From assembly GCA_964439265.1 (NCBI GenBank), contig CAYTOA010000008.1, forward strand, positions 35,285 through 99,284: a stretch of DNA of 64,000 nt, written 5' to 3'. Made by a program: the position numbers and the translations under genes. How positions within the stretch are numbered: position 1 is the first letter of the stretch; every line of letters starts with the position of its first letter. Below are positions 17,795 to 25,315 of this stretch, piece after piece. The DNA comes from JAGVPT01 sp964439265. GTDB taxonomy: Bacteria > Bacteroidota > Ignavibacteria > UBA10030 > UBA8401. The notes below the pieces were generated by a model, which ran no database searches, had not been told where the DNA came from, and saw nothing but the letters and a program-made list of their open reading frames with translations.

Positions 17795-19453
17795 CTACGT
17801 TTTATATTGAGCAGTGATGTCTTTGTCTTGTTTCCGCGAAATAAATCTGAACTCGTCGATCGCGAGGGCTTTGTCTTCTTCAAGCTTGATCTGGACGAAG
17901 AACCGGAGCTTGATCTTCGTGAGCCGGCTGATCGTCCCTCCCATCAAGTGTGCCGCGATACTCGGATGCACGCGCAGGATAAGGCGGAACTCCTTCGATT
18001 CCGATTTGAACCGCCGGATCCATCGTTCGATCTGGCTGACGATGGTGGTCTTCGACTGGATCAAGCCGCTGCCGCCGCACACAGGGCATGGTTCCGTGAA
18101 GCTATGAATGATGCTTTGCCGGATCCGCTGTCGTGTGATCTGGACGAGGCAAAACTCTGTCATTGGAAGCACTGTCGCCTTGGCCCGGTCTTTCCGGAAC
18201 TCCTTTTTCATTTCATCGTACACTTTCTTCTTGTTCTTTTCTTCCGAGATGTCGATGAAGTCGATAACGATGATGCCTCCAAGGTCGCGCAAACGAAGCT
18301 GCCGGCATATTTCGCGGGCCGCTTCAAGGTCCGTCTTCAGCGAGTTCAATTCCTGTTCCTGCTTCGCGGCATAACGGCCGCTGTTCACGTCGATCACGGT
18401 CATCGCCTCGGTATGGTCGATGATGATGTAGCCGCCGCTCTTCAGCCACACTTTCCGCGCGAGGGTTGTGGCAATTTCCTTTTCCACGCCGAAGACATCG
18501 AAGATCGGTTCCCGTTTCCCGTAGTACTCGATCTTCTCGACCATTTGGGGGGAAACAAGTTTCACGTACGTCTTGATCTCTTTAAACAATTTCTTATTAT
18601 CGATCACAACACGCTGGACATCTTCGCTGAACAGATCCCTGATCACGCTCGATGTGGTTGCCATGTCTTTATAGAGGAGCGCCGGAGCAGTTTCTTCCTT
18701 CACCGCTTTCTCAATCTCCTTCCAGGTCGTCAAGAGAGATTCCAGGTCCTGGAGAAATACTTTCTCATCCTGATTCTCTGCGTTGGTGCGGACGATAACG
18801 CCGAACGACGGGGGGAGAATGCTGCGCACGAGTTTTCTCAGGCGCCTTTTCTCTTTGAAGCTGCTGATCTTTTTCGAGATACCGACTTTGCCGTCGAACG
18901 GCAAGAGCACGAGGAAGCGGCCGGGGAGCGAAACTTCCGTCGTCACACGGACTCCTTTCTTCCCGACAGGCTCTTTGGTGACCTGGACGATGATCTCCTG
19001 GCCTTTGGTGAGATTGACGTTGCGGTGCTGCCGTTCATACCGGGGCCGATGATCGTGACGCTCCCCTTGTCTGACAGGCGGCGGCGGCACAGCCACAGCG
19101 ACAGCCGTCCCATCGGAGGGCGCTGCAACAACCGGAGGTGCGGGATGATGCTGCTCTTCCTCATCGTCGTCCCCTTCCGTGTCGATCTCAGAGTCCTCTC
19201 CGATCATGGCGTTGTATTGCCCTAACGATGCACCGATGTCGGAAAAATGGAGGAACGCATCCTGCGGCAGGCCGACGTCAATAAATGCGGCCTGGATCCC
19301 AGGCATGACTTTCGCGACCTTGCCGACATAAATGTCCCCCACCAGCCTTTCCTTTTCAGGGGTCTCGACGAACAGCTCGGCGAGCTTACCTTCTTCGGTT
19401 ATTGCTATGCGAACTTCGTTCGCGGTGGAGTTGATAACTATTTCTTTTCTCAT
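17795..19453 (-). CDS. rng: Ribonuclease G/E family protein
   Basis: The 552-aa product has the RNase E/G layout: a split S1 domain (about 35-190; VGDIYVGKVAKVMPGIQAAF, AFLHFSDIG), the RNase H-like catalytic core (VRTNAENQDEKVF, GGYIIIDHTEAMTVIDVNSG with the metal-binding Asp pair, GGIIVIDFIDI), and a zinc-link PCPVCGGSG. An insertion of roughly 60 residues rich in Asp/Glu, Pro/Ala and His/Arg interrupts the S1 domain (about 85-147). It would process rRNA and mRNA. Confidence 0.93.
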   Translation of the reverse strand: MRKEIVINSTANEVRIAITEEGKLAELFVETPEKERLVGDIYVGKVAKVMPGIQAAFIDVGLPQDAFLHFSDIGASLGQYNAMIGEDSEIDTEGDDDEEEQHHPAPPVVAAPSDGTAVAVAVPPPPVRQGERHDHRPRYERQHRNVNLTKGQEIIVQVTKEPVGKKGVRVTTEVSLPGRFLVLLPFDGKVGISKKISSFKEKRRLRKLVRSILPPSFGVIVRTNAENQDEKVFLQDLESLLTTWKEIEKAVKEETAPALLYKDMATTSSVIRDLFSEDVQRVVIDNKKLFKEIKTYVKLVSPQMVEKIEYYGKREPIFDVFGVEKEIATTLARKVWLKSGGYIIIDHTEAMTVIDVNSGRYAAKQEQELNSLKTDLEAAREICRQLRLRDLGGIIVIDFIDISEEKNKKKVYDEMKKEFRKDRAKATVLPMTEFCLVQITRQRIRQSIIHSFTEPCPVCGGSGLIQSKTTIVSQIERWIRRFKSESKEFRLILRVHPSIAAHLMGGTISRLTKIKLRFFVQIKLEEDKALAIDEFRFISRKQDKDITAQYKT

Positions 19454-19787
19454 GAAACAAAATTCCTTGTAGTGCGCCGAATAAAATGATCGTCAATCCC
19501 CTTCAGGCGTGTGACAATCGAATAGTGGAATAGCGCGATTTCCTGGCTATCATTACTTATGTGGTGAATTTCCAACAGCACGAATCAGTGACCCCCTTCG
19601 CCAGCAAGTTCAACTCAGTGCCCTTTTGGGGAGCGAAATTCAAATACCCCTACGGAACAGAGCAGACCATGCTCTTTGTTGCGCTAAAAAAGGCGCTTCT
19701 GCCCTTTTTATAAAATTCAAGGTAAAAGTACGAAAAATAAGGCAGGCTTGCAAGCTCTTTAATTAACGAGGATTTACGCCAAGGGGA
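19454..19787. other. Intergenic stretch, no gene seen
   Basis: These 334 nt between rng and the GIY-YIG element have no supportable reading frame. The only feature I can support is an A/T-flanked hairpin at 19686-19709. The rng promoter should lie at the left end, but I see no clear match to a promoter consensus. Confidence 0.6.
19686..19709. terminator. Putative bidirectional rho-independent terminator
   Basis: An AAAAAGG / CCTTTTT stem of 7 bp with a GC-containing loop has T tracts on both strands. On the minus strand it would stop transcripts coming from the SRP RNA/GIY-YIG unit before rng. Confidence 0.5.
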
Positions 19788-19830
19788 AATAAAAAAGGCC
19801 AAGATTCCTGTATCACACTTTCGGCAGCGG
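19788..19830 (-). repeat. Second copy of the SRP RNA 3' end plus its T tract (left repeat)
   Basis: These 43 nt match 20176-20218 at 39 of 43 positions by my alignment. On the minus strand they correspond to the last ~35 nt of the SRP RNA followed by CCTTTTTTATT. The copy encodes the last residues (PLPKV) and stop codon of the GIY-YIG gene. The changed bases still allow the 5' GGTCAAG of the SRP RNA to pair with CTTGGCC through one G-T wobble. Confidence 0.85.
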
Positions 19831-20160
19831 TCGACGATTCAACGAGTCGTCGACTCGTTGAGGGTCGGGCGAAAGTGTACGTTCTGACTGAAGCAACTCT
19901 TCAATTTTTATGTGATTAAATTGGGAAATCAGCCGCTTTTTCCTTTCGGTATTCCATTTCTTTTTCAATTCCTGCTCACGCCACATTGCCTCCGATCGCC
20001 GATCAAAGACTTCAAAATAGCCCAATTGCCACGGTGATTTCTTCCGAGTAGATTGAACTCTTCCTGAATTATGAAGTTTTAGTCTCGCATGAATATCTTG
20101 AGTCTGTCCAGTATAGAGGGTTCCGTCAGCGTCGCTCACGAGAATGTAAACGTAAAACAT
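19813..20160 (-). CDS. Small GIY-YIG nuclease (URI-domain endonuclease) inserted at the SRP RNA gene
   Basis: The product is 115 aa from the ATG at 20160, which has GGAGGG six bases upstream; an in-frame ATG ten codons earlier lacks this and would put charged residues in front of the domain. It starts FYVYILVSDADGTLYTGQT (GIY-YIG motif), then ARLKLHNSGR with the catalytic-type Arg, and AMWREQELKKKW with the Glu. This is the stand-alone UvrC-N-terminal/COG2827-like class, predicted to cut DNA. It lies downstream of the SRP RNA in the same direction. Its last codons and stop lie inside a duplicate of the SRP RNA 3' end, which indicates insertion at that RNA gene. Confidence 0.88.
   Translation of the reverse strand: MFYVYILVSDADGTLYTGQTQDIHARLKLHNSGRVQSTRKKSPWQLGYFEVFDRRSEAMWREQELKKKWNTERKKRLISQFNHIKIEELLQSERTLSPDPQRVDDSLNRRPLPKV
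19815..19878 (-). repeat. Two-part hairpin at the end of the GIY-YIG gene
   Basis: An outer 9-bp stem joins ACACTTTCG (19815-19823, SRP-derived) with CGAAAGTGT (19870-19878). An inner perfect inverted repeat joins TCAACGAGTCG (19839-19849) with CGACTCGTTGA (19851-19861). The structure overlaps the last ~20 codons of the nuclease gene. Confidence 0.75.
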
Positions 20161-20175
20161 TAATCCCTCCCCACG

Positions 20176-20218
20176 AATAAAAAAGGTCAAGCTTACTGTA
20201 TCACACTTTCGGTAGCGG
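20176..20218 (-). repeat. SRP RNA 3' end plus T tract (right repeat)
   Basis: This copy belongs to the intact SRP RNA gene. It is the partner of 19788-19830 (39/43 identical); the repeat unit spacing is 388 bp. On the minus strand the segment ends in CCTTTTTTATT, which with the closing helix acts as terminator. Confidence 0.85.
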
Positions 20219-20282
20219 GCCGTTGCTTCCTTCCGGACCTGGCGGGGTTGGGCGACTTACGGTTGTACAGGGCTTGACCTTT
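20183..20282 (-). ncRNA. ffs: Signal recognition particle RNA, small 4.5S type
   Basis: The minus strand carries the universal SRP core CAGGTCCGGAAGGAAGCA, with GGAA tetraloop and asymmetric loop bases, in the middle of a sequence of about 100 nt. The ends pair as AAGGTCAAGC with GCTTGACCTT, and CTGTA with TACAG continues the helix, giving the single long hairpin of the bacterial 4.5S RNA without an Alu domain. It binds Ffh for co-translational membrane targeting. A T tract follows. The region just upstream is the A/T word repeat at 20283-20348, so the promoter lies in or next to it. Confidence 0.95.
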
Positions 20283-20348
20283 ACAATTAACAATGAACAA
20301 TCAACAATGATCATTCATTCTTAATTCATAATTCTTAATTATTAATTG
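20283..20348. repeat. A/T-rich intergenic word repeat
   Basis: Short words are reiterated: CAATTAACAATGAACAATC and then variants of ATTCTTAATTCATAATTC. The same words reappear at 31128-31164 and 32136-32166. Confidence 0.6.
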
Positions 20349-20356
20349 CTCTCTTG

Positions 20357-20429
20357 TGGAGCTGATCGGGATCGAACCGACGACCTATTCGTTGCGAACG
20401 AATCGCTCTCCCAACTGAGCTACAGCCCC
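20357..20429 (-). tRNA. tRNA-Ala(CGC)
   Basis: The minus strand reads GGGGCTGTAGCTCAG with D-loop TTGGGA, anticodon stem-loop ATTCG-TTCGCAA-CGAAT (anticodon CGC), T-arm with GGTTCGATCCC and acceptor end CAGCTCC plus discriminator A. The 7-bp acceptor stem has one G-T pair. CCA is not encoded. It decodes GCG. Confidence 0.95.
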
Positions 20430-20540
20430 AATTTAAGGTCTTCGTTGTGAATGAATTTCGCGATACATCCTTTTCATTCACGCCCAAGATTTCAAGTTTT
20501 GGACCAATTCGTCCAGCTGGTAATTATCCAAATCTCTGAG

Positions 20541-20582
20541 ACAATATAGTGAACAATAGAAGTTAATTCAAGGCTAATTCTG
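20541..20582. repeat. 42-nt direct repeat, left copy
   Basis: It matches 23049-23090 at roughly 36 of 42 positions, including AATAGAAGT and AATTCAAGGC. The two copies bracket the methyltransferase and DUF4254-like genes. Confidence 0.65.
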
Positions 20583-20638
20583 CCCGTCAAATTGGCATCT
20601 GAGTATTGAGAGAGAGCCCAAATTGCAGCCTTTCGGTC

Positions 20639-20833
20639 TTAGCCCTGTTCCAGCGCCAAATAATCGTTACCAAACTCCGTATCCGAGTATTCTAATGCGA
20701 AAGCTTCAATCCCCCGGCCGCGACAGAAGGGAATGGCGAGTAACCGCCTTTCCAGACTCGTGATCGCGCCATCTTTCCTTTTTTTGAATTTACAATCACG
20801 CCGCTGAATTTGGAAATGAGGGTCTATATTCAT
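20639..20833 (-). CDS. Possible small protein, unknown
   Basis: A 64-codon frame starts in a TGATG overlap with the methyltransferase stop, which would allow coupled translation. The sequence is basic in the middle (KKRKDGAITSLERR) and acidic at the end. I recognise no family, and the frame could be the remnant of a longer gene cut at the repeat border or just chance. Confidence 0.25.
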   Translation of the reverse strand: MNIDPHFQIQRRDCKFKKRKDGAITSLERRLLAIPFCRGRGIEAFALEYSDTEFGNDYLALEQG

Positions 20834-22062
20834 CAGACAATTTCAATTTCAGGCAACGGAAAAATGAATTTGCCCCCCTGTTCTATGTACTCTCTTTCCC
20901 TCTCCAAGATTGAATTCTTGAAGTGCCACGGGAGCGCCAAAAAATAGTCCGGCTTCATTGCTCTCGCTTCCTTTTCTGAAATGATCGGGATGTGCGTTCC
21001 GGGAGTATAGCAGCCAAATTTTTGTTCGTTTACTTCGGCGATATACGGCACATGACTGGTTGTAATTCCGCAGAATTGCAGCAGTACATTTCCTTTCGTG
21101 GAGGCGCCGTATCCAAAGACTTTTTTCCCATCGTTTACCAAAGCCTCTATTAACTCCGTCAGATTCTTTTTGTGCTTAAATACTCTTTCTTCAAAATCAC
21201 GATACGGCTTAGGAGTGTCCAGTCCCATATCTTCTTCTTGCTGCAGCATCCAGTTTATGATCGGCGTATTGGAGACATACGACGCGTGCTTCTTCGAGGC
21301 CGTAACAGCAAAACTTCCGCCATTGATGGCATTCATCTGAACATCTAGCACCCGCATGCCGCAATTGTCAAGCAGATTTTTAACGACTTTGAAGGAATAG
21401 AATTCCAGGTGTTCGTGACAAACGGTATCGTATGAATTGGAACGCAGCATAGACGGCATGTAACTTTGCTCAAAATGCCATATTCCGTCCTCGGCCAGTA
21501 TTGCTTCAATATCTTTCACAAATTTCATGGGGTCTTCTAAATCATAGAACATTGCGATCGAGGTAATGATTTTTGCCTTCGTTTTGGGGAATGCCCTTTC
21601 AAATATTTCGGCCGAAAAAAAATCGGGAATGAGAACAATATCGCTGGTGTAGAACTCCTTGAATTTGACGCCGGTGGGGTCAATGCCGACCTTCGTATAC
21701 TCTCCGGAGTAGGCCTTCAGAGTTGTGGTGTCGTTGCTGCCGATATCCAGAACCAGATCACCTTTTGACAATGATATCAAGCGTTCTAACGCGCGAATTT
21801 TATTGGTCAGATGCTTTACCATCGATGCATTCAAGCCCGAGCGATAACCATAATTATCCCCATACATTTCCTCGGGCGAGTACGATTGTTTCATCTGAAG
21901 TAATCCGCTGTCCGGGCACCATACTAAATCTAAAGGGCCTTTCGTGATGATCTCATCTTTCGATTTTGGAAAAGTACCGGTAAGACAAAGTTCTCCGAGG
22001 GAAAGTACGGTGATAAGATTTTTACTTTTGCCTATCCTGCATTTCGAAATTTCATTATACAT
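20833..22062 (-). CDS. SAM-dependent C-methyltransferase of the TylCIII/NovU type
   Basis: The 409-aa product has three parts: an N-terminal zinc-finger-like region (about 8-60), a class I methyltransferase (about 75-260; LVLDIGSNDTTTLKAY as SAM loop, YGYRSGLN, FEQSYMPSML, VCHEHLEFYS) and a C-terminal Rossmann-like domain (about 290-405; VFGYGASTKGNVLLQF). This family C-methylates 4-keto-deoxysugar nucleotides. The N-terminal zinc site is altered: CRIGKSKN replaces the usual CRxCGSxx, and WCPDSGLLQ replaces CxxCGLxQ, so two of four Cys are missing. It precedes a DUF4254-like gene and lies between direct repeats in A/T-rich DNA, suggesting acquisition with a sugar-modification module. Confidence 0.85.
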   Translation of the reverse strand: MYNEISKCRIGKSKNLITVLSLGELCLTGTFPKSKDEIITKGPLDLVWCPDSGLLQMKQSYSPEEMYGDNYGYRSGLNASMVKHLTNKIRALERLISLSKGDLVLDIGSNDTTTLKAYSGEYTKVGIDPTGVKFKEFYTSDIVLIPDFFSAEIFERAFPKTKAKIITSIAMFYDLEDPMKFVKDIEAILAEDGIWHFEQSYMPSMLRSNSYDTVCHEHLEFYSFKVVKNLLDNCGMRVLDVQMNAINGGSFAVTASKKHASYVSNTPIINWMLQQEEDMGLDTPKPYRDFEERVFKHKKNLTELIEALVNDGKKVFGYGASTKGNVLLQFCGITTSHVPYIAEVNEQKFGCYTPGTHIPIISEKEARAMKPDYFLALPWHFKNSILEREREYIEQGGKFIFPLPEIEIV

Positions 22063-22074
22063 AAATTTCCTCGC

Positions 22075-22524
22075 CTAGGGTTTTGTACTCTGCTTCATGA
22101 CCATCATCTGAAATTGGCTGTCGATGCGATCTATGCATTTGGTGCGAATCAGATTGAGCTTCGCAAGCTGCTTTATGACAGCATCTTTTTCCGCCATGGG
22201 TACTTTCTCAAATTCATAGACTTTTTCCTGTTCATGCCATAAATCGCAATTGGTTTTCGCCAGCTCTGAAACAATCTGTCCGATACTGCCTGTGACTTCA
22301 CTTATTTCATTACCGTCTTTTTTGTATACTTTGTTCGATGAAAAGATCAGCTTTTCCGGCGAAATCACTCCAGAAACTGCATCAGAAACATATGAATTTA
22401 TTTCGTCTCTAAGCTGATTCTCCTGGAGGGCAAGGCTCTCAAGTCTTGTGGGATCATCAGCATGGTATTGCTTTAGCTTTACCACGGTGAGTTTGTCGCA
22501 AAGCGAGCCTAAGGTCTCGGCCAT
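22075..22524 (-). CDS. DUF4254-like protein
   Basis: I start it at the ATG at 22524, which has AGGAG five bases upstream; the longer frame to 22572 has no such site. The 149-aa product begins MAETLGSLCDKLTVVKLKQY and continues as a helical, charged protein (SLALQENQLRDEINSYV, NLIRTKCIDRID). The TLGSL.DKL opening followed by a helix pair resembles DUF4254 proteins, which often lie in LPS/O-antigen loci of Bacteroidota; their function is unknown. It is 12 nt upstream of the methyltransferase and likely co-transcribed. Confidence 0.6.
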   Translation of the reverse strand: MAETLGSLCDKLTVVKLKQYHADDPTRLESLALQENQLRDEINSYVSDAVSGVISPEKLIFSSNKVYKKDGNEISEVTGSIGQIVSELAKTNCDLWHEQEKVYEFEKVPMAEKDAVIKQLAKLNLIRTKCIDRIDSQFQMMVMKQSTKP

Positions 22525-23048
22525 ATCATCTCCTGCTTTCACTTGGTGGTGTTTCCCGGTTCGATCGACCAATCAAACACCGGGTTCTTCAAGCCTCTCG
22601 CTCGGCGCACATTTGGAGCCGGTATCAATAATTGTCATCGACGATTCGTTCGGGACAAAATCGATTGCATGGTGGTCGGAGATCGGCATTGCTTTCCGGA
22701 CTCAGAATATTTCCGGGAATAACCGCATTGACGATTTCAATTTCAGCATCGTCCATGGAGTCAATTTTCAATTCGCTATCGGATGGGAACTCATTTCCCC
22801 GCAATCGAGCACTCTTATGCTTCTCTCTGCACTGCTAATCCATCTATTGATAGGCCACGTAATCGCGCGAGCAGCATGCCGGCAACGGCTCATCCATTGT
22901 TAACGTTTTCGGTCCCGGGCGAGCCGCAACCGCAAGGGCAAACCTCGATACCATATCGGACGGAATATGTCCTATCGCCGCAGCGACGAATGACTCAACT
23001 TCAGCGAAGAAAAAGACCCGACATCGGGAACATAAAGTGAAGCCAAAT
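22525..23048. other. No intact gene; possible decayed coding DNA
   Basis: On the minus strand two short overlapping open stretches in different frames (one containing LKIDSMDDAEIEIVNAVIPG, one containing DFVPNESSMTIIDTGSKC) cover about 22570-22810. They have protein-like composition but no family I can name. They may be a frameshifted gene end upstream of the DUF4254-like gene. Confidence 0.35.
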
Positions 23049-23090
23049 AATATAGAAAAGAATAGAAGTGAATTCAAGGCGAATTCTGGT
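23049..23090. repeat. 42-nt direct repeat, right copy
   Basis: Partner of 20541-20582. Its right end, CGAATTCT (23080-23087), is the target site used by the MITE that follows. Confidence 0.65.
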
Positions 23091-23328
23091 AGTGTCCTAA
23101 TTTGAATAATCAGTGCCATAAAATGATCCCAGAATGACATTGATGGGATTGGAGGGCTTAAGAATGATGAAGGCACCAAAAACTATAGGTCATTCCGAGC
23201 GAAGCGAGGAATCTATGCGGTAAGAAAGATTCTCCCGAAGGGATGCCTTCGGCATTCACTCCGCTTCGCTCCGTTCAGAATGACATTCCTCAGGCTTTTT
23301 ACATGTCCATTCAAATTAGGACACTACC
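23088..23328. mobile_element. 241-bp MITE with perfect 20-bp terminal inverted repeats
   Basis: The ends are GGTAGTGTCCTAATTTGAAT (23088-23107) and its exact reverse complement (23309-23328). CGAATTCT is present immediately outside both ends (23080-23087 and 23329-23336) as an 8-bp target duplication. Inside lies a second palindromic unit: GTCATTCCGAGCGAAGCG (23189-23206) facing CGCTTCGCTCCGTTCAGAAT (23262-23281). There is no transposase, so it is non-autonomous. The transposase family is not identified; an 8-bp duplication fits several IS families. Confidence 0.92.
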
Positions 23329-23336
23329 CGAATTCT

Positions 23337-24163
23337 TCACTCCGGTGATGACGGCAGTGAATGCACAAATGAAGACCTAACAGAAAAATGAAAGGGGGCT
23401 CCGTGTTGTTCTTTCTTTACCTCTCTGTCTTTCTTCAGTTACTCCCGTTACCACCATAACTTCAACCAACTCGATCAGGTCCACAACCGAGCCGGAGACA
23501 AGACCAAATTGAAAGGTCCGGATTTCATACGTCGTTCGCAGGCGTTCTTTTTCGAACGCAAAGTTAAATATCCGCAAACGACTGTTTGCGGCAGCAGATT
23601 GAGTATAGGGTAATCGTACATTAGTTGTTCAGCTCAAAGAATCTTATTTCTTGATTATTCTTTTGGATCCTCATACATTTATTCACTTGAGGGAGCAAAT
23701 ATAAATCCCCTGATTCGATCTTGGTGACTGATGTTGTTTGCCGTGAGATAGTCATTCTACCATCTTCAGCTTGTCGATGCCTGAAAGAAGTTACTCCTTT
23801 TTCGTTGGCACATGAATCCGGCGCAGGCCAGGCACAAGCCGCATTGAACGGCAGCATCGTACATTGAGGATGAACAGACGACGCTTCGCAATTCTCACAA
23901 GCGCCTGAGGAAACAACGAGGGTTTCATCAGGCGGCGATCGCTCTGCATTTCTATGCACATAATTTTCTCCACATTCATCAAAGCCTCAGAATTGCGCCA
24001 GCAGCAAAATCAGGAATCACAAATCGAATTTAGAATCGGTCAGACGACCGGACATGACGAATTCAAAAATAACGGCACAACACTTTCAATTTTGAGCACT
24101 ACGAGAGATTCGAACAACTTAATCCCAGCTGGAATGAGTTAATTAAGTGAGTGAGGAAGCAAC
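23337..24163. other. Long intergenic stretch without a supportable gene
   Basis: Two minus-strand open frames exist (66 codons ending 23377; 112 codons ending 23621) but neither has a ribosome binding site, a recognisable motif or convincing composition. A perfect hairpin CCGCAAAC-GACT-GTTTGCGG lies at 23572-23591 without a clear T tract. The region may be decayed DNA. Confidence 0.5.
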
Positions 24164-25021
24164 GTGAATCTTGTCGAATCGATAAACTCCTTCGCGCTTA
24201 AACAATATTCTTCGATCGTGATGCCTGCGAAGATTGAACCGCAAGGGCGTGTTTTAATTTACTCGAATATGGGATACGGCGACCTTGTGTTTTATCTGCC
24301 GGTATTGAAGGCGATAGAGAAGAAATTTGAAACCGTGATAGTTCTTGAAAATCAGGTGAAGACGAACTTTCTGCGCAGCATGGGGATCGAATCGCTCATT
24401 GTGAAAGCCGATCACCTCACCTCTGAGGCGGCAAATCGAAAATTCGACACCGTTGTCTGCCACTGGCTTCAACAGTGGACGCCTATTATCCGTCAAATCA
24501 TTACACTGAGAATTCCTTGCCGCATAGGACATGACTGGCGCGAGAAATATAATTGGCTGTGGACGCATCCTGCACGCTACCGGGACAATGGGCATTATCG
24601 AGTTTCAAATGAATCACTTCTTGAGCCATTTGGACTTGAGCCGGTTTACGATACGGCCAGGATAGAAGATCCAATCACAGATAATGAAATCATAATTGTA
24701 CCGAATAGCTCTCAGCCAAAACGAGATTGGCCAGGATTTAATAGTCTTTACGAAAAGCTATCGACCCGATACAGGGTCTATAATTTGTGGAATTCTGTTC
24801 CGATGGACGTTGCAGTCAGAACGCTTGCGGGAGCGAGGCTTGTTATTGGAAACAATTCGGGAATGCCGATAATAGCAGATTACCTGAAAGTCCCTTCAAT
24901 TCAAATTTTCAGACAAGGCGAAATAGTGACACCACAGATTGCAGGACTTTCGCACGGCATTGACTTCATAGAGCCGACCGTTGATGAAGTGTATACTAGA
25001 GCTAAGACTATACTCGAATAA
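24164..25021 (+). CDS. Glycosyltransferase family 9-like protein
   Basis: The 285-aa product starts at a GTG with GAGGA six bases upstream. It has the GT9 opening GRVLIYSNMGYGDLVFYLPV, a switch region IIIVPNSSQPKRDWPGFNSL and the donor-site motif LAGARLVIGNNSGMPIIADY. GT9 enzymes transfer heptose or related sugars to LPS cores. It is short for GT9 (usually about 320-370), mostly in the N-terminal half, and the region after the first domain reads HDWREKYN instead of the common heptosyltransferase pattern. It is isolated on the plus strand in the A/T-rich accessory region. Confidence 0.8.
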   Translation: MNLVESINSFALKQYSSIVMPAKIEPQGRVLIYSNMGYGDLVFYLPVLKAIEKKFETVIVLENQVKTNFLRSMGIESLIVKADHLTSEAANRKFDTVVCHWLQQWTPIIRQIITLRIPCRIGHDWREKYNWLWTHPARYRDNGHYRVSNESLLEPFGLEPVYDTARIEDPITDNEIIIVPNSSQPKRDWPGFNSLYEKLSTRYRVYNLWNSVPMDVAVRTLAGARLVIGNNSGMPIIADYLKVPSIQIFRQGEIVTPQIAGLSHGIDFIEPTVDEVYTRAKTILE

Positions 25022-25315
25022 ATGGCTAAGCGATTCCTTGAGGGGCTTAACCAATAGATTTCGACAAAAAGGAGCAACGCTCCAGAAGGAGACCGAGAAA
25101 TAAAAGAAGTGTGTCATTGAAGAAAATCTTCGGCAGGGCTTCATACTCCTGTATTCACTTCAGTCGCTTCCAGATTTAACAAATTCCCGGGTAAAAGAAT
25201 GAAAATGGCATCCGGCAACCGGCACGCTGCCGAATGTGGCGGTATCGTCGGAGGATTCAGTTGATTTGAAGGAGAGAGGATCGGAAACGAGACCTGAACA
25301 CAATAAATGCAGAGT

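Noticed and set aside
17807..19225. 472-codon plus-strand open frame
   Set aside because: Antisense to RNase G; its composition is dominated by shadow codons and no motif is visible.
23377..23577. 66-codon minus-strand open frame
   Set aside because: Low-complexity Val/Glu/Arg text with no family resemblance and no start signal.
23621..23959. 112-codon minus-strand open frame with several Cys residues
   Set aside because: No ribosome binding site, no recognisable motif, overlaps other short frames; I could not support it as a gene.
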